DNA of 64,000 bases from Cenococcum geophilum 1.58 (lineage: Eukaryota; Ascomycota; Dothideomycetes; Gloniales; Gloniaceae). The stretch's first letter is position 1. Every line of letters starts with the position of its first letter. The notes under the pieces are model-generated. The model was not told where the DNA came from. It saw nothing but the letters and a program-made list of their open reading frames with translations, and did no database searches. Positions 1 through 10,860 of the stretch are shown one piece after another. Both the position numbers and the translations under genes were made by a program. The stretch is taken from the NCBI GenBank assembly GCA_001692895.1, contig KV748203.1, positions 1,642,330 to 1,706,329 of the forward strand, given 5' to 3'.

Positions 1-720
1 TAGCATTTCTATATTATTGCTTATCTATTATCTAATATACCCTTATAGGGTATTTCCGATTCTTTTCCTTTAAATTCTTATATATCTTATATATATCGTC
101 CACGCACGCAATCTATAATAACGTATAGTGTGCTAGGTGCTTTAGGTTAACTCTTAACTTATTTTTATCTTTAAGTTTAAACCTTTATTATACTAATCTA
201 AACGTTATAACTTTATTTATAGGTACTAAGATATATCTCTCGCTTCTCTAATCCTTTAATTATTCTTCTAGATCCTTTAACGTTATAATTAAGGCTCCTT
301 TAATATGCGTTATGGCCTTCTCTATAATTAGGTAGTTTTAGATAACTTACTTATCCAACCATATATAAAAATCTTCCTACTTATTATTATATCGTTGCCT
401 ATACCACTTTTAGTATAGCTATTAGAGTATATACGGCTTATCTATAAGGAAGTATCTTCTTATTACTGCATTATAACAGCTCTTTATATATTATTCTTTA
501 AACCTAATAGGGATCCCTAGATCCTCTTTATCTTCCAGTTTAGTAAGCTACTTAGCTCTTAGTATACCTATTTTAGGCCTATTAGTGATTTTTTATACTA
601 GCGCTCTGTCCTTTATACTTCGAATTTTTAACCCTTTTAGATTTTTAATCCTAAGCTTGCTTCTGTCTTAAGCTTTACTTTAGCCTTAGTCTAACTAGGC
701 TTTACTAGTGTTCTCTTCTT

Positions 721-790
721 ATCTTAAGAGTCTTAAATCTTACTTATCTTATCTTAAGAGTCTTAAATCTTACTTATCTTATCTTAAGAG
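721..790 (-). repeat. 30-bp tandem repeat inside the Gypsy linker
   Basis: A 30-bp unit starting ATCTTAAGAGTCTTA begins at 721, 751 and 781; the third copy is partial. Looser versions occur at about 900-945 and, as the reverse complement, at 60390-60580 in the right-hand copy. It probably derives from a repetitive charged linker between Gag and protease. It is not CRISPR-like, because there are no unique spacers. Confidence 0.7.
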
Positions 791-1139
791 TCTTATATCT
801 TTAGAAAACTTCGTTCTAAGCTTATTCGTATATCGCTAAACTAAGCCGTTGCTCTACTCTATTGGTTATCGTCTATTATAGGTCCTTAAGCTTGCCTTAT
901 CTCGTCTTAAGAATCTTAGTTATCTCGCATCTCATCTTAAGAATCTTAAGCCTTTAGCCTTTTGCCTTTATCGAGTGCCGAAATAATTCGCTGTCCTACT
1001 TCTCTTACGTCTTATAAAGCGATAGATATTATATCTAGTGGGGTCTTAATCCCTACTAATATTCCCTATTCTATAGTAGAATTATCCTCTACCTCTAGTA
1101 TAACATTTTTAAGGTCTACTCGTTCCTAGTAAACGGCCT

Positions 1140-2410
1140 ATATTACCTTATTGTTATAAAATACTTCGCCTACGTCGAAATTATTATCCTTAATGTCCGA
1201 TCTATGAGCTAGTTTATTAGTTCCTCTGCATTCTATAGGTGCTAGCTTTTATAGCTAATAGCTTGCGCCATACTTAGCGTCCTTATAAATTTAGTATACG
1301 TTATTATAACAAAACGCAAAACTTTTAATTAAATATTCTTTTGTTCCTCGTAGTATATTATTATCCCTTTATATATATATATTGTCTGCTAGTCTTATAC
1401 CTTTTACTATATAGTAACTCTGCCTACTTTTATAGTCTTTAATATAATAACCCTATTTTCCGTAATTTATATAAGCTTCTTCTTTAAACTATTTTTCTTG
1501 CTATAGAGTCTGCCTAAACGTCTTCTACTATTAAGATCCCTAGTTCGGCCTCTACTCTATAGACCTTTAATTACTTAATCCTTATCCTCTAGGTTTCTAT
1601 AATTTCTTACTCTATCTCTTATAGGCTTCTTTAGTACTACTTAGGTCTATTAGCTCTGCGCCATACTATAGTTTTTAACTTAGCTTTAATCGTTGCGTAC
1701 TTTACGCCTTATATAACTATAGAACTCTATTTTAGCCTCTCTTAGCCTATTCCCTTTAGTAGATCTAATTATTAATCTTAATCACTTAATCTATTAGTTC
1801 CCTTAGGGTATCCACATCTTTTATTAGGATAATTACGTCCTAGACTTTAGCCTTAAGTCCTTACTTATACTATACTATAAGCGCCCTATTATTCTACTCT
1901 ACTTACGTCGCTAATATCTAGAACTGCGTTATATACTTAATTGCTAAAGTTCATTACGTAATATCTTAGAGTTTTCTTTTCACCGTAGTTATTAATTCTA
2001 GGTCTCTAAATATTTATATAAGCCGTTCTGTAAACCCTTCCTAGCTTAAGAATATAAACCATATATCTTAATTGGTGGTTATTATACCATTCGCTTATAT
2101 TTCTATAAGGTAAAGCTTAAACTATTTAAGTACCCTTCCTAATAGGAATAGTCCCATATACGCTATTTGATCTATAGGTATTAGTAGCTTTCCCCCTTCT
2201 TGCGTAACCTTAAAGTGCATTTATATAAGGAATCCTTTAAGTTTCGACCTCTTTCCTAAGTATCTCTTAATTAATAGTAGCTTAATCTTTACTGCGCCTA
2301 TCCCATTAATCCTATTTTCTAACATTATATTATTTTCTATTAACTGGTCGACTATTTTTTGTAGTTATTTAACCGGTATAGGTTACTATAAGTTAGTGTC
2401 TGCCATACTA
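1140..2410 (-). pseudogene. Gag pseudogene of the left Gypsy element
   Basis: This is identified by homology to the clearer gag at 58930-60000, which reads as a retrotransposon Gag (capsid) domain. Shared landmarks include the block near 2360-2410, which is the complement of the block at 58895-58960. Stops are frequent. The function of the ancestor would be capsid formation for retrotransposition. It is dead here, and exact ends cannot be given. Confidence 0.6.
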
Positions 2411-2940
2411 GTGTCGTTACCTAATCTCAAAGTAGTTGCCGCCGTTAATGGCGTCGTGGTGGCTGCTTTTGATGGTATATTGTTTGACTTTATTAATACC
2501 GTAACCTTAGTAGTAAATATATAACGAAGCCTTATAGCAGGAACTACGGTGGACTTATTAATAGGCCGGGTATATAGGTAAATAAGAAGTTAATAACGTA
2601 ATAATAATTGGTAGAGTGGTTACCTAATAGATTAACTCTAATTGTTATCTAAGATTTACTATAAAGGAGAGAACTATCTAGGTAGGGACTGTGGTCCTTT
2701 AAATACACAAACGTACTCCTAAGAAATCCCCTTTATACGTAAGGTACGTGTGCTCTATTTACTCTATTATAGATCTTACGGATTATACAGATTATATAGA
2801 TTACGTCATATGACCTTAGTTACTATTCCTCGTTATATAGCTCTACCGGCTCTATTCTGGACCGTGCCTAAATTAACTAACTAGCTTCTTCTAACTCCTC
2901 TCCAAGTAGTTGTAACATTGTACTTAAAGCGTCCGTAACA

Positions 2941-3887
2941 ATATTGTCTTCCCCTATATATAAATAGGTCGAACATAAGGTAGCTTTATAATCTTTTTTA
3001 CTTACTCTAACCTAATTGCGTTAAGTAAAAGAATAATAATAATAACCGCATTAGGTATAAGATATAGTAGTGCTTATATTATTATACTCTTACTAAAAAA
3101 TGTCTTTACCATAAGCATAAGATCTCGCCACTTAAATATCAGCACCCTTAGGGCCTTAAGCTGCTCCGTACGACTACGGTATAGATATATCTCCGTAATA
3201 GCTTTATCTAGCTTGCTTATTTAAAGCTTATAAGAGCTACTTATAAGCTAAGGTAGCTCCCTCCGTAGGCTATATAGCCGTAGAGACAGCTAGGAATCTA
3301 TTTTAATATAATCCCTAGCCTATTACGTCCTACTAGCTTATTAATCTACTTAACTAGCTTATAGTTTATAACCTCTTTACCTTATTCGCTTTAATAGAGG
3401 TATTAGTAAATAGCGCTTAAAAGTAGTAAAGAGAGAGTAGAGGGTTAGATAAAGGTAGGAAGAACTTAAATATATTATAATAAATAAATCTTAATAGGTT
3501 TTAATTATTAAATTATAGATATAATAGATAAAAAGTAGGTGGTTAAGATTAACGCGTTATTAGTGCGGATATTACTAATTATTTACTTTAGTAAACCGTG
3601 TTACGGCTATTTTAAAATTAATATTAAAAATAAGAAGGTAGGGAGACTTTTTACGTAGACTATTTAATTCACTGAAGCTTAGTGTATAATTAATGGATTT
3701 TTTAAGCTGCTTAAACTTGTTATAAGAATAAGAAGTAAATATCTATAATATTAGCTATATAGATATCGCAACGTGCGTTATAAACGTTGGCTAAAGTATC
3801 TCAGACCATACAGGGACAGATGGCCTAAACTGGTTTAGTGCTATCGGGCCGGATTTATCCGGCCTCCCTGTGTAGTCTAAGCATACT
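2941..3887 (-). mobile_element. Element A: truncated copy of the RecQ/DUF6589 inverted-repeat element
   Basis: It is a near mirror image of 3897-4850 in copy B and matches 42740-43680 in copy C. It runs from its terminal repeat at 3875-3887 (GTCTAAGCATACT, lacking the last 7 bp seen in other copies) through the promoter-side region and the start of the helicase gene. It is then cut at 2940/2941 by the Gypsy insertion. The remainder, if present, lies left of the window. It is heavily RIP-mutated. Confidence 0.85.
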
Positions 3888-3896
3888 GTCTCTTTA
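3888..3896. repeat. Shared target site GTCTCTTTA between elements A and B
   Basis: The 9 bp between the ends of A and B read GTCTCTTTA. The same 8-bp core GTCTCTTT flanks B on the right (10326-10333) and C on both sides (28615-28622 and 43688-43695), always in the same direct orientation. This fits an 8-bp (perhaps 9-bp) target-site duplication. Confidence 0.75.
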
Positions 3897-4659
3897 TTGT
3901 CTTAGCATGCTTAGACCACAATGGGAGGCCGGATAAATCCGGCCCGATGGCACTAAACCAGTTTAGGCTATCTGTCCCGTTATAGTCTAAGACACTTTAG
4001 CCGACGTTTATAACGCACGTCGTAATATCCACATAGCTAATATTACGGATATTCACTTCTTATTATTTTAACGATTTTGGGCAGCTTAAAAAATCTATTA
4101 ATTATATATTAAGCTCCGGCGAATCGAATAGTCTACGTAAGAAGTCTCCCCGCCTTCCTATTCCTAATATTAATTTTAAAATAGCCGTAACATAGATTGC
4201 TAAAGTAAATAATTAGCAATATCCGCACTAACGACGCGTTAATCTTAACTACCCACTCTCTATCTATTATATCTATAGTCCAACAATTAAAACCTATTAA
4301 GATCTATCTATTATAACGTATTTAAGCCCTCCCTGCCTTTATCTAACCCTCTACTCTCCCTCCGCTGCCTTTAAGCGCTATCTACTAATACCTTTATTAA
4401 AGCGAATAAGGCGAAGAGGTCACAAATTATAAGCCGGTTAAGTAGATTAATAAGCTGGTAATACGCGATAGGCTAGGGATTATATTAAAACGGATCCCTA
4501 GCGGTCTCTACGGCTATATAGCCTATAGAGGGAGCTACCCTAGCTTATAAGCAGCTCTTATAAGCTTTAAATAAGTAAGCTGGATAAAGCTATTACGGAG
4601 ATATATCCATACCGCGGTTATACAAAGCAGCTTAAGGCCCTAAGGGTGCTAATATTTAA

Positions 4660-7130
4660 GCGGCAAGATCTTATGCTTATAGTAAAGACGTCCTTTAGCA
4701 AGAGTATAATAATATAAGCACTACCATATCTCGTACCTAATGCAGTTATTATTATTATTCTTCCACTTAACGCGATTAAATTAGAGTAAGTAAAAAAGAT
4801 TATAAAGCTACCTTATGTTCGACCTATTTATATATAGAGGAAGATAATATCCGCCGAGCTAATTAAGGATATCCGTATGGGCAGCTACACATATATCCTT
4901 ATCTCCCTAGAACTTTTAGTTAGTAATAAGCTGTATAAGGTTCTAATAGACCCAACGTTTCGTTCCTATATTGCCCTTATAGTAGTTAATAAAGTACACC
5001 TGCTTACTAATTAGGGAGAGACCTTCCGTATAGCGTACACACAACTCTTTAAAGTACGTTCGGTCTTAGTTAATAAGCCTTAGTTTATATATACCGTAAC
5101 GCTAGACCCCTCTATATTTCGGACTGTATATAAGCTAGCTAGGTTTAAACCTAATATATAAGTTATTAAAACCCTAATTAATTAGCTAGAGCTAAAGATT
5201 ATACAGAGGGTTATAACCGCGTAAGAGAAGAAGGACTTTCGAGTTCTTTACTTTGCTATTACTACTGCTCTAGTGTATTTGTATACTACTAGTAATAGTA
5301 ACTAAGGAGAGGGCGAGCAATTAAGAAGCCGCTTAATATCCGTATAGCGGATATATTACTAATAGTTTAATTAACTTTAGCTAATTCTAAAGACGATTAT
5401 CTTCTTTAATTCTAAGGAGTGGATAGCTTCCTATTGTAATACTATTTGTAGCTGGTTAATCTATCGCGGCTATAATGCTGCTGTTATTAGAGAAACGGTG
5501 TAAAGCTACTACGTAACGCTTACGGATATTAACAAAGATCGCTTATATGCCGAATATACGCGCCTAACGTCTTAAATTCAAATTCTACTTGCATTAGATG
5601 CAGTAGTATACGGCGCAGATGTCCTAGATATCTACTATTCTATCTAATATAGAATGCCTCGCTATAAATCCTATAATATGCTAATATAGCGGTTTAGCCA
5701 GGCAGGCTAAGGAAAAGGCCTCTTAGGCAAAGCAATCTTTATGGTTAAGAGCCGCTGGCGGGGTCCTCGCGATAAATTAGGTGGTTCTAAGTATACACAA
5801 CCTCAGCGTATAGGCGATCTTCGCGTAAGCGCGCTACATAATAATATCCGCGGGCGACAAGACATAGAGACTGCGGATATTGCAAGCAATGCTTTATCTA
5901 TAGCGTCGGTTAGTACTAAGCGGTTGGTAAATACAAGAAGCGGGCGTGGGTTAAGCCCTAGTGGTTCTACAGTACGCCTACCTAAAGAGCTTATTGTACC
6001 GACCCTACGCCTAAAGAAGCGGTTAACTAATGCGCAGTTATGTAGTAAGCTGCCGTTTACCCTATAGCGGCTAGTTAATAAGAATTAGGTATACTTACAA
6101 GCGATATAACTTACATACTATAGAGACCCACAGTCTACTATTAGTAAAGACTTATGTTACAGTAACTGTAACCCAGTAATATTTATGGATTGCGAGTACG
6201 ATATCCGCACTATAGCTAATATAGATATCGCGAAAACCCGCTGGGAGCCTATGTTAAGCAATATACGGGGGTGGTTTACGTAATAGGCGGAGGTTAGGTA
6301 TTAGGATACACTATAGACGCCTATAGTTAATTGCGTTATACCGGATAAGCAGCTCTATCGCCTTTATAATATAGGGTGGGTTCCAGATGCGGCATTATTA
6401 AGGCAAGTAATGCCTAAGTGGGATCCCAATATCCTTGGTGAGGATCTTCCATCCCTTATTAAGCTTTTAGTAGATAAGGAACAAAAGCAGAAGCAGGAAG
6501 AAATAGGGCAACTCTTAGGTTCTTCTGGGTTAATTATACAGATATTAGAGCGGTTTTCCTAAGCGTTAGAGCAGCACGCTACTATAAATAAGCGCTTATC
6601 ACAGGCTCTTATATAGGCTTCGCAGGTTTCGGATAGGAGATTTAAAATATTAGCACTGTGGCAATTAGCGCCTCGCCGTAGCGCTAATATATCGTAGGCT
6701 AGTTAACAGTTAGCTATAGACCTCTTACTAACAACTTAGGAAGAGGATATATCTATACCTTCGCCAACTCTTAGGTCTCCAGCTCCTACTCCTCTATTAT
6801 TACCCTTATACCAGCCGTTAGATATATCTATACCGCTAGTAACCTACCAGTTAAATATATCTATATTAGTACCGTAGAGGCGGTTAGCGCAATTAAATAA
6901 AGGTAAATGTATGCGAAGAGCACTAGACGAAATTAATAGCAACGCCAATTAGTATACAGCGGGCTAATATTAGGCGAGGTTAGTTAATATCAGGCGGGGT
7001 TAGCTAATACTAGGTAAGTTTACCTTATATCCGCTAAGTAGATATTGCAACCAGTAGCTAATATCCATTAGGACAACAGCTCCCCTCTCCCTCCTACCCT
7101 ATACCCCTAGCAAGCGCAGCCTAGAACTAG
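4660..7130 (+). pseudogene. RecQ-type DNA helicase pseudogene of element B
   Basis: Read through its stops, the + frame gives the order of a superfamily-2 RecQ helicase. A Walker A-like TSFSKS lies near 4690. A degraded DEAH-type box (VVNKVHLLTNWG where DEVHLVTNWG is expected) lies near 4985-5015, followed by a motif III-like TVTLDP at about 5095. A helicase C-terminal domain covers about 5400-5770, with RFSQAGWGKG in place of the motif VI RxGRAGRGKG. A Cys cluster (LCYSNCNP) near 6155 resembles the RecQ zinc-binding segment. The longest surviving open stretch is 5741-6067 (108 codons). The ancestor would be an ATP-driven 3'-5' DNA unwinding enzyme in the nucleus. It converges on the DUF6589-like gene. 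The start and stop are approximate. Most stops fit C-to-T change of CAG or G-to-A change of TGG. Confidence 0.8.
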
Positions 7131-10100
7131 ATAAATTAATTAATTAATAATATTAATTACTTAGGAATATATACCAGTGCTACTAACTATAGTGGATATT
7201 AAACGGCTATAGTAATAGCTTGCGGCTAATATCTTATATTACTTATTAAGCAACTTATACGCAGGCTAAAGCTAGGTTTAAGTAAAGTTAATAGGTAACA
7301 TAAAGCTATTTAACTTATTATTATCGTTATAGAGATTAAGCTTATTAAATATAGCGGAAAGATTACCGCCTAGCCGTGAATTAAACTTGTTAAGGGCAGA
7401 TTAATTAAGTCATTTAATACCTAGTTATAGTAGAGGCGGCGCTTCTATCTTTACTTGCTATGCCTAACGGCGGATAATAGAACCTGCGGCAATCGCATTA
7501 GTAAGTGATTAAATATCCGCCGTAGTAGATTTAACAGTATGTCGAGTAGACATCCGTTCACCGAACGTGATCTTAAACTTTGCACGTAGTGGCCCTATAT
7601 AATTAGTTATATAGATACTCTAGCGGAAGAGCGAGTCTAGGTTAAACGTTAAATTGCTATAAGTGTATATAAGCTGCTTTAGCTCCCTATTAAGTAGCTC
7701 GTTATCAAGATCTATTAGGTAGTAACTATTCTATTTGCCGCGGTTATTTACCAGACTATTTACTAGGATAGCTTACTAAAGCTTAGGGGAATAGGTATCT
7801 GTTAAAGTTAATTGGAAGAAACGTAATATCTCTAGTAGATAGTTCTTATTCCGACCACCTACGAAATAGATATAGATGTGGGGGAGCACGCGGCTGAGCA
7901 GGCCGATATCCGCAAGCTTAATGGCGTGCTTAAGGACCTTATATGTCTCTACTAGTTGTAAGAAGCGGATATGCGTTAGAAACTCTGCATTAGTAGGCTT
8001 AGAAAGTGTCTGTAAGGATATAGCACTGCTAGCCTGCTTAGGGTGACCCTTTTGCCGCGGTTCCGCAGGCTAGCTGGCATGGTTGGCCGCCCAAGAGACT
8101 TCCTAACCAAAAACAGCTGTGCGGATATCCTTAATTACCGCTAATAGACGTTGCGGAGATAGACTCTTAAGGTACCGCTTGATATCTATAGGCGACTTAG
8201 TGTTATAGGAGTCTTTAATCTAAGTATGGAGCATCGCTATAATACAAGCGTTAAAGCTATGGAGAATTAGCTCCTCCATATAATAAAATGGCGCGCGCTT
8301 GGCTAGGATATTCCTTCGACCTAGGTAGTTTATATAGGTATATAGCGTAGAGTACTCTTAGGCTGATTGCTCGCCACTATAGTGATACCGTATAACTATA
8401 TATAGGTAGTTTAGCTTTAGGTGCCAAAGAGCTAGAATAGGTAGAGCCTAACGCAGGCTATTATAGGCGGATATTAACTTGGTACGTTCTCCCTAATATA
8501 ACCAAATAAGCTTTACGGTCTTTTAATTACCATAGATTAGGAACAGTCGCTCTTTAAATACTTTATTAGTGTGTTATAGATTTATTTAATAGAGAAAGAT
8601 ATTATTTAGTACCTTATAGGTTTTAGATATAGAGGCCTCTCTAGTTATAATAGGTCCTAAATTGAGCCTAGACGTCCGCGCAGCGGGTATTATATTAATA
8701 GTAGGCATACATAGATGTTTAAACCGTGGGTTTTTGCTAAGTAATATATTAAGGCCTAGGTACGCTTCTACAATAGCTTTATAGATTAAAGCTATTAAGA
8801 TCTGCTTCTATATCTCGTCTTATAGATTACCCAGAGCCTCTGTAATATCTAAGAACTTAATTAGGATATCCGCATAAAGCATACTCTATTAAAGCCCACT
8901 ATTAGGTATATATACGCTAAAGATAAGCTTACCAGTCGTGCGCAAATAGAATGTCCTAGTATCCCTAAGTGTTTAATACTAAACTTATTAGAGGTAGTCG
9001 AAGTTATTATAAATAATAATTGTATTAGAAGCCGCACCTATTAAGCGGATTTTCACCTATACGTAGGTTAGTGTATATCCGTATCGCGGAGATTATAGGC
9101 TAAACCTTAACTCCTAGGCTACCCGCTCCTTCTGCTGATTTAAAGTAGTATAACTATTAATTAATCTAAGCCCATAGAGCATAGAAAGCACGCGGCGCTT
9201 AACGCCGTTAGCTTAGAGATATATCCCTAACAGCCATAGAATATAATTTGCGGAGTTTCGTAAAAGGCCAAATGTAAGCGTAGAAGCTATTAGAACCGCA
9301 CGGCCTTTATATAAAGAATATTTACGTCAACCCTCTTAATATACTGTGATTATATACTCTAGTATAGGTGCGTAAGTCTTTACGGCTTAATAGCACTGCC
9401 CGAGGTTAAGCTGCTTAATATCCATATATTAGTTAAAGCTGCTAAATAGTAACTCTTTCTCCCTTAGCTCTTTAAGCTCTCCCTAGATGGTAAGAGTAAC
9501 ACTAGCACCTACTATACCGCGTTTCTCTATCTCTTTAGTATAGATATCTAGGATATTAGCATCCTCTAAGAGTTTGCTAAGGAGCTCTCTTACTCTTTTT
9601 TTCTTTAGTGCCTTACGTAAACCTTTAGCTATTATAATCCATTTAAGCGCTAGGTCTCCTATAGACATCCGCTATAGCCTAAAACGGTTAACAATTACCC
9701 AGACCTTCTCTGCAGCGGATATCCTATTAGCGGATATTACAGATATTACGGGTATTTTGTTAACTCCTACTTCTTTATCCTCTTAGGGATCTATATAGTT
9801 TAGTAGCGGTAAATAGGCTATTAAGGACCGTATTTAAGCTAAGGAGAGTAATAGGGGAGACAATAGGGGAGATAATAGGGGTAGGACAAGACCGCTAATG
9901 CCCTTGGGTACTATATCCGCTATATCTCTTAATTCTCTAGCGGTGTTGGTTAATAGAGAGGGTAGTTTATTATCAAAAGTTTAAGAAGACTGGCTCCCGC
10001 TAGATAAAGTAAAAGGGTTTCTTCAACGCTTTTTAGATACACCCATGNCTGGCAGTTAATTCTAGAAAATCCATTAATTAGAGAGCTAATTAAGGCGATT

Positions 10101-10213
10101 CTAACGTAGGTATTTACAGGATAATAGACGTAGTAGTTACTTACATTAATTTTGTTAAAGTTAATGGATTGCCTTATATAAATAGAGCGGCTTAGCTTCC
10201 AAAAGCTTGCCAA
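7130..10213 (-). pseudogene. DUF6589-like pseudogene of element B
   Basis: The minus frame starts with an ATG at 10213 and can be read, through many stops, to about 7130. Landmarks match fungal DUF6589 proteins as I remember them: a G-[DN]-Q-x-T-V segment (YGNQKTVKLIW, near 8520), then ALPILALWHLKLNYLY near 8440, and a long helical C-terminal part. Surviving open pieces are 9950-10213 and 9483-9668. One N at 10048 is in the sequence. The biochemical role of DUF6589 is unknown; its constant pairing with the helicase inside one pair of inverted repeats suggests the transposase or a partner, which is inference. Copy C carries the same gene on the + strand. Confidence 0.6.
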
Positions 10214-10325
10214 AGTGGCTCAGACCAAGAAATAGATGGATCTATTGAATAGGTTAGCTTGCGGATATTCGATTATCCGCGCAGCGGATATTCATCGGTT
10301 TCTTAGTCTGAGCATGCTGAGTCAA

Positions 10326-10480
10326 GTCTCTTTGAGCTCAGCGACGTGCACGTGATAGATCACGTGACAGCGCGCGGGCCATCGTGTAGATACCTTCTCG
10401 GGGCCCTCGAGCCCGTTAGATTCTTCCTCATAGAGTATCATATGTATCATTTCCATCAGCCTGCTCAGCGCCTGACATAA
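10326..10480 (+). repeat. Flanking repeat X to the right of element B
   Basis: The sequence after B (GTCTCTTTGAGCTCAGCG onwards) is matched at 43688-43800, right of element C, with RIP-like changes (GAGCTC to AAGCTC, CACGTG-rich part to TATATA-rich). It holds a palindrome-like ACGTGATAGATCACGT near 10352. The copy here is largely free of RIP and starts the gene-bearing part of the window. It was probably part of the ancestral target of the element. Confidence 0.65.
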
Positions 10481-10860
10481 TATACTGTCATTCATTGCGA
10501 CTTTGGGGCTTCAGTGTGAATGCAAGGTTGTTTACTAGCGAGCGGGTCGATCTATGAGGCATGCTAAATTTCCAACATCGCGGCAAAAACATGTAGAAAA
10601 ATACTGTTGATGCAGCTGGGGAGAAAGCTAGCACCAGGGCAGTCCCGTGCGTGCGGCCATTAGCGGAGCGCCAGGACTCAGCTTGCCTACCTATAGCAAG
10701 AGGCTCAGCTGGACTCTGGCACTCGGCCTTGTCTACACCCCGTCGCAAACCCTCAGCCTAATACTTCGTCGCCCGCAATCTTCGCGGATTAACGTCCTCT
10801 AATGTGCCTAGCTCCCCTGCACCGTTTCCTCGACTCGCGCGTCTCCACTTTCGCACAATA
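10481..10860. other. Leader region upstream of the large Trp/Lys-repeat gene
   Basis: This GC-normal DNA lies between repeat X and the first coding exon. Short open frames on both strands (for example 10488-10748 minus) look like chance. It presumably contains the promoter and 5' untranslated region of the next gene. I see no clear TATA box or known motif. Confidence 0.4.

Larger units (their letters stand above)
1..2940 (-). mobile_element. Ty3/Gypsy LTR retrotransposon, 5' part, RIP-degraded
   Basis: This is the reverse complement of the element at 58377-64000. The match covers the LTR start, the leader, the gag region and the repetitive linker. Read on the minus strand, the 5' LTR begins at 2940 with TGTTACGGACGCTTTAAG, and the same start is seen at 58377. 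The LTR seems to be roughly 300-350 bp, but its inner edge cannot be fixed without a second LTR. Gag follows at about 2410-1140, then a low-complexity linker; the rest of pol lies left of the window. Every frame has many TAG/TAA codons, so no protein can be made. The element is inserted in the helicase gene of element A. Confidence 0.8.
3897..10325 (+). mobile_element. Element B: full-length 6.4-kb RecQ/DUF6589 element
   Basis: The left end TTGTCTTAGCATGCTTAGAC (3897-3916) and right end GTCTGAGCATGCTGAGTCAA (10306-10325) are inverted copies; the left one carries RIP-like transitions. Both sides abut GTCTCTTT. Each end also holds a subterminal hairpin: GGCCGGAT/ATCCGGCC near 3927-3944, and ATCCGC/GCGGAT near 10275-10289. 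Inside are two degraded genes that converge: a RecQ-type helicase (+) and a DUF6589-like gene (-). This is a DNA-transposon layout, but I know of no named superfamily that pairs exactly these two genes. RecQ genes are also common in fungal subtelomeric repeats, which is the main alternative reading. Confidence 0.8.

Noticed and set aside
721..800. Regular 30-bp repeats that could suggest a CRISPR array
   Set aside because: The copies are contiguous with no unique spacers, lie in a retrotransposon linker of a eukaryotic genome, and recur in its other copy.
9574..9786. Plus-strand 70-codon ORF
   Set aside because: It overlaps the DUF6589-like frame, which is shared between elements B and C; this is its shadow.
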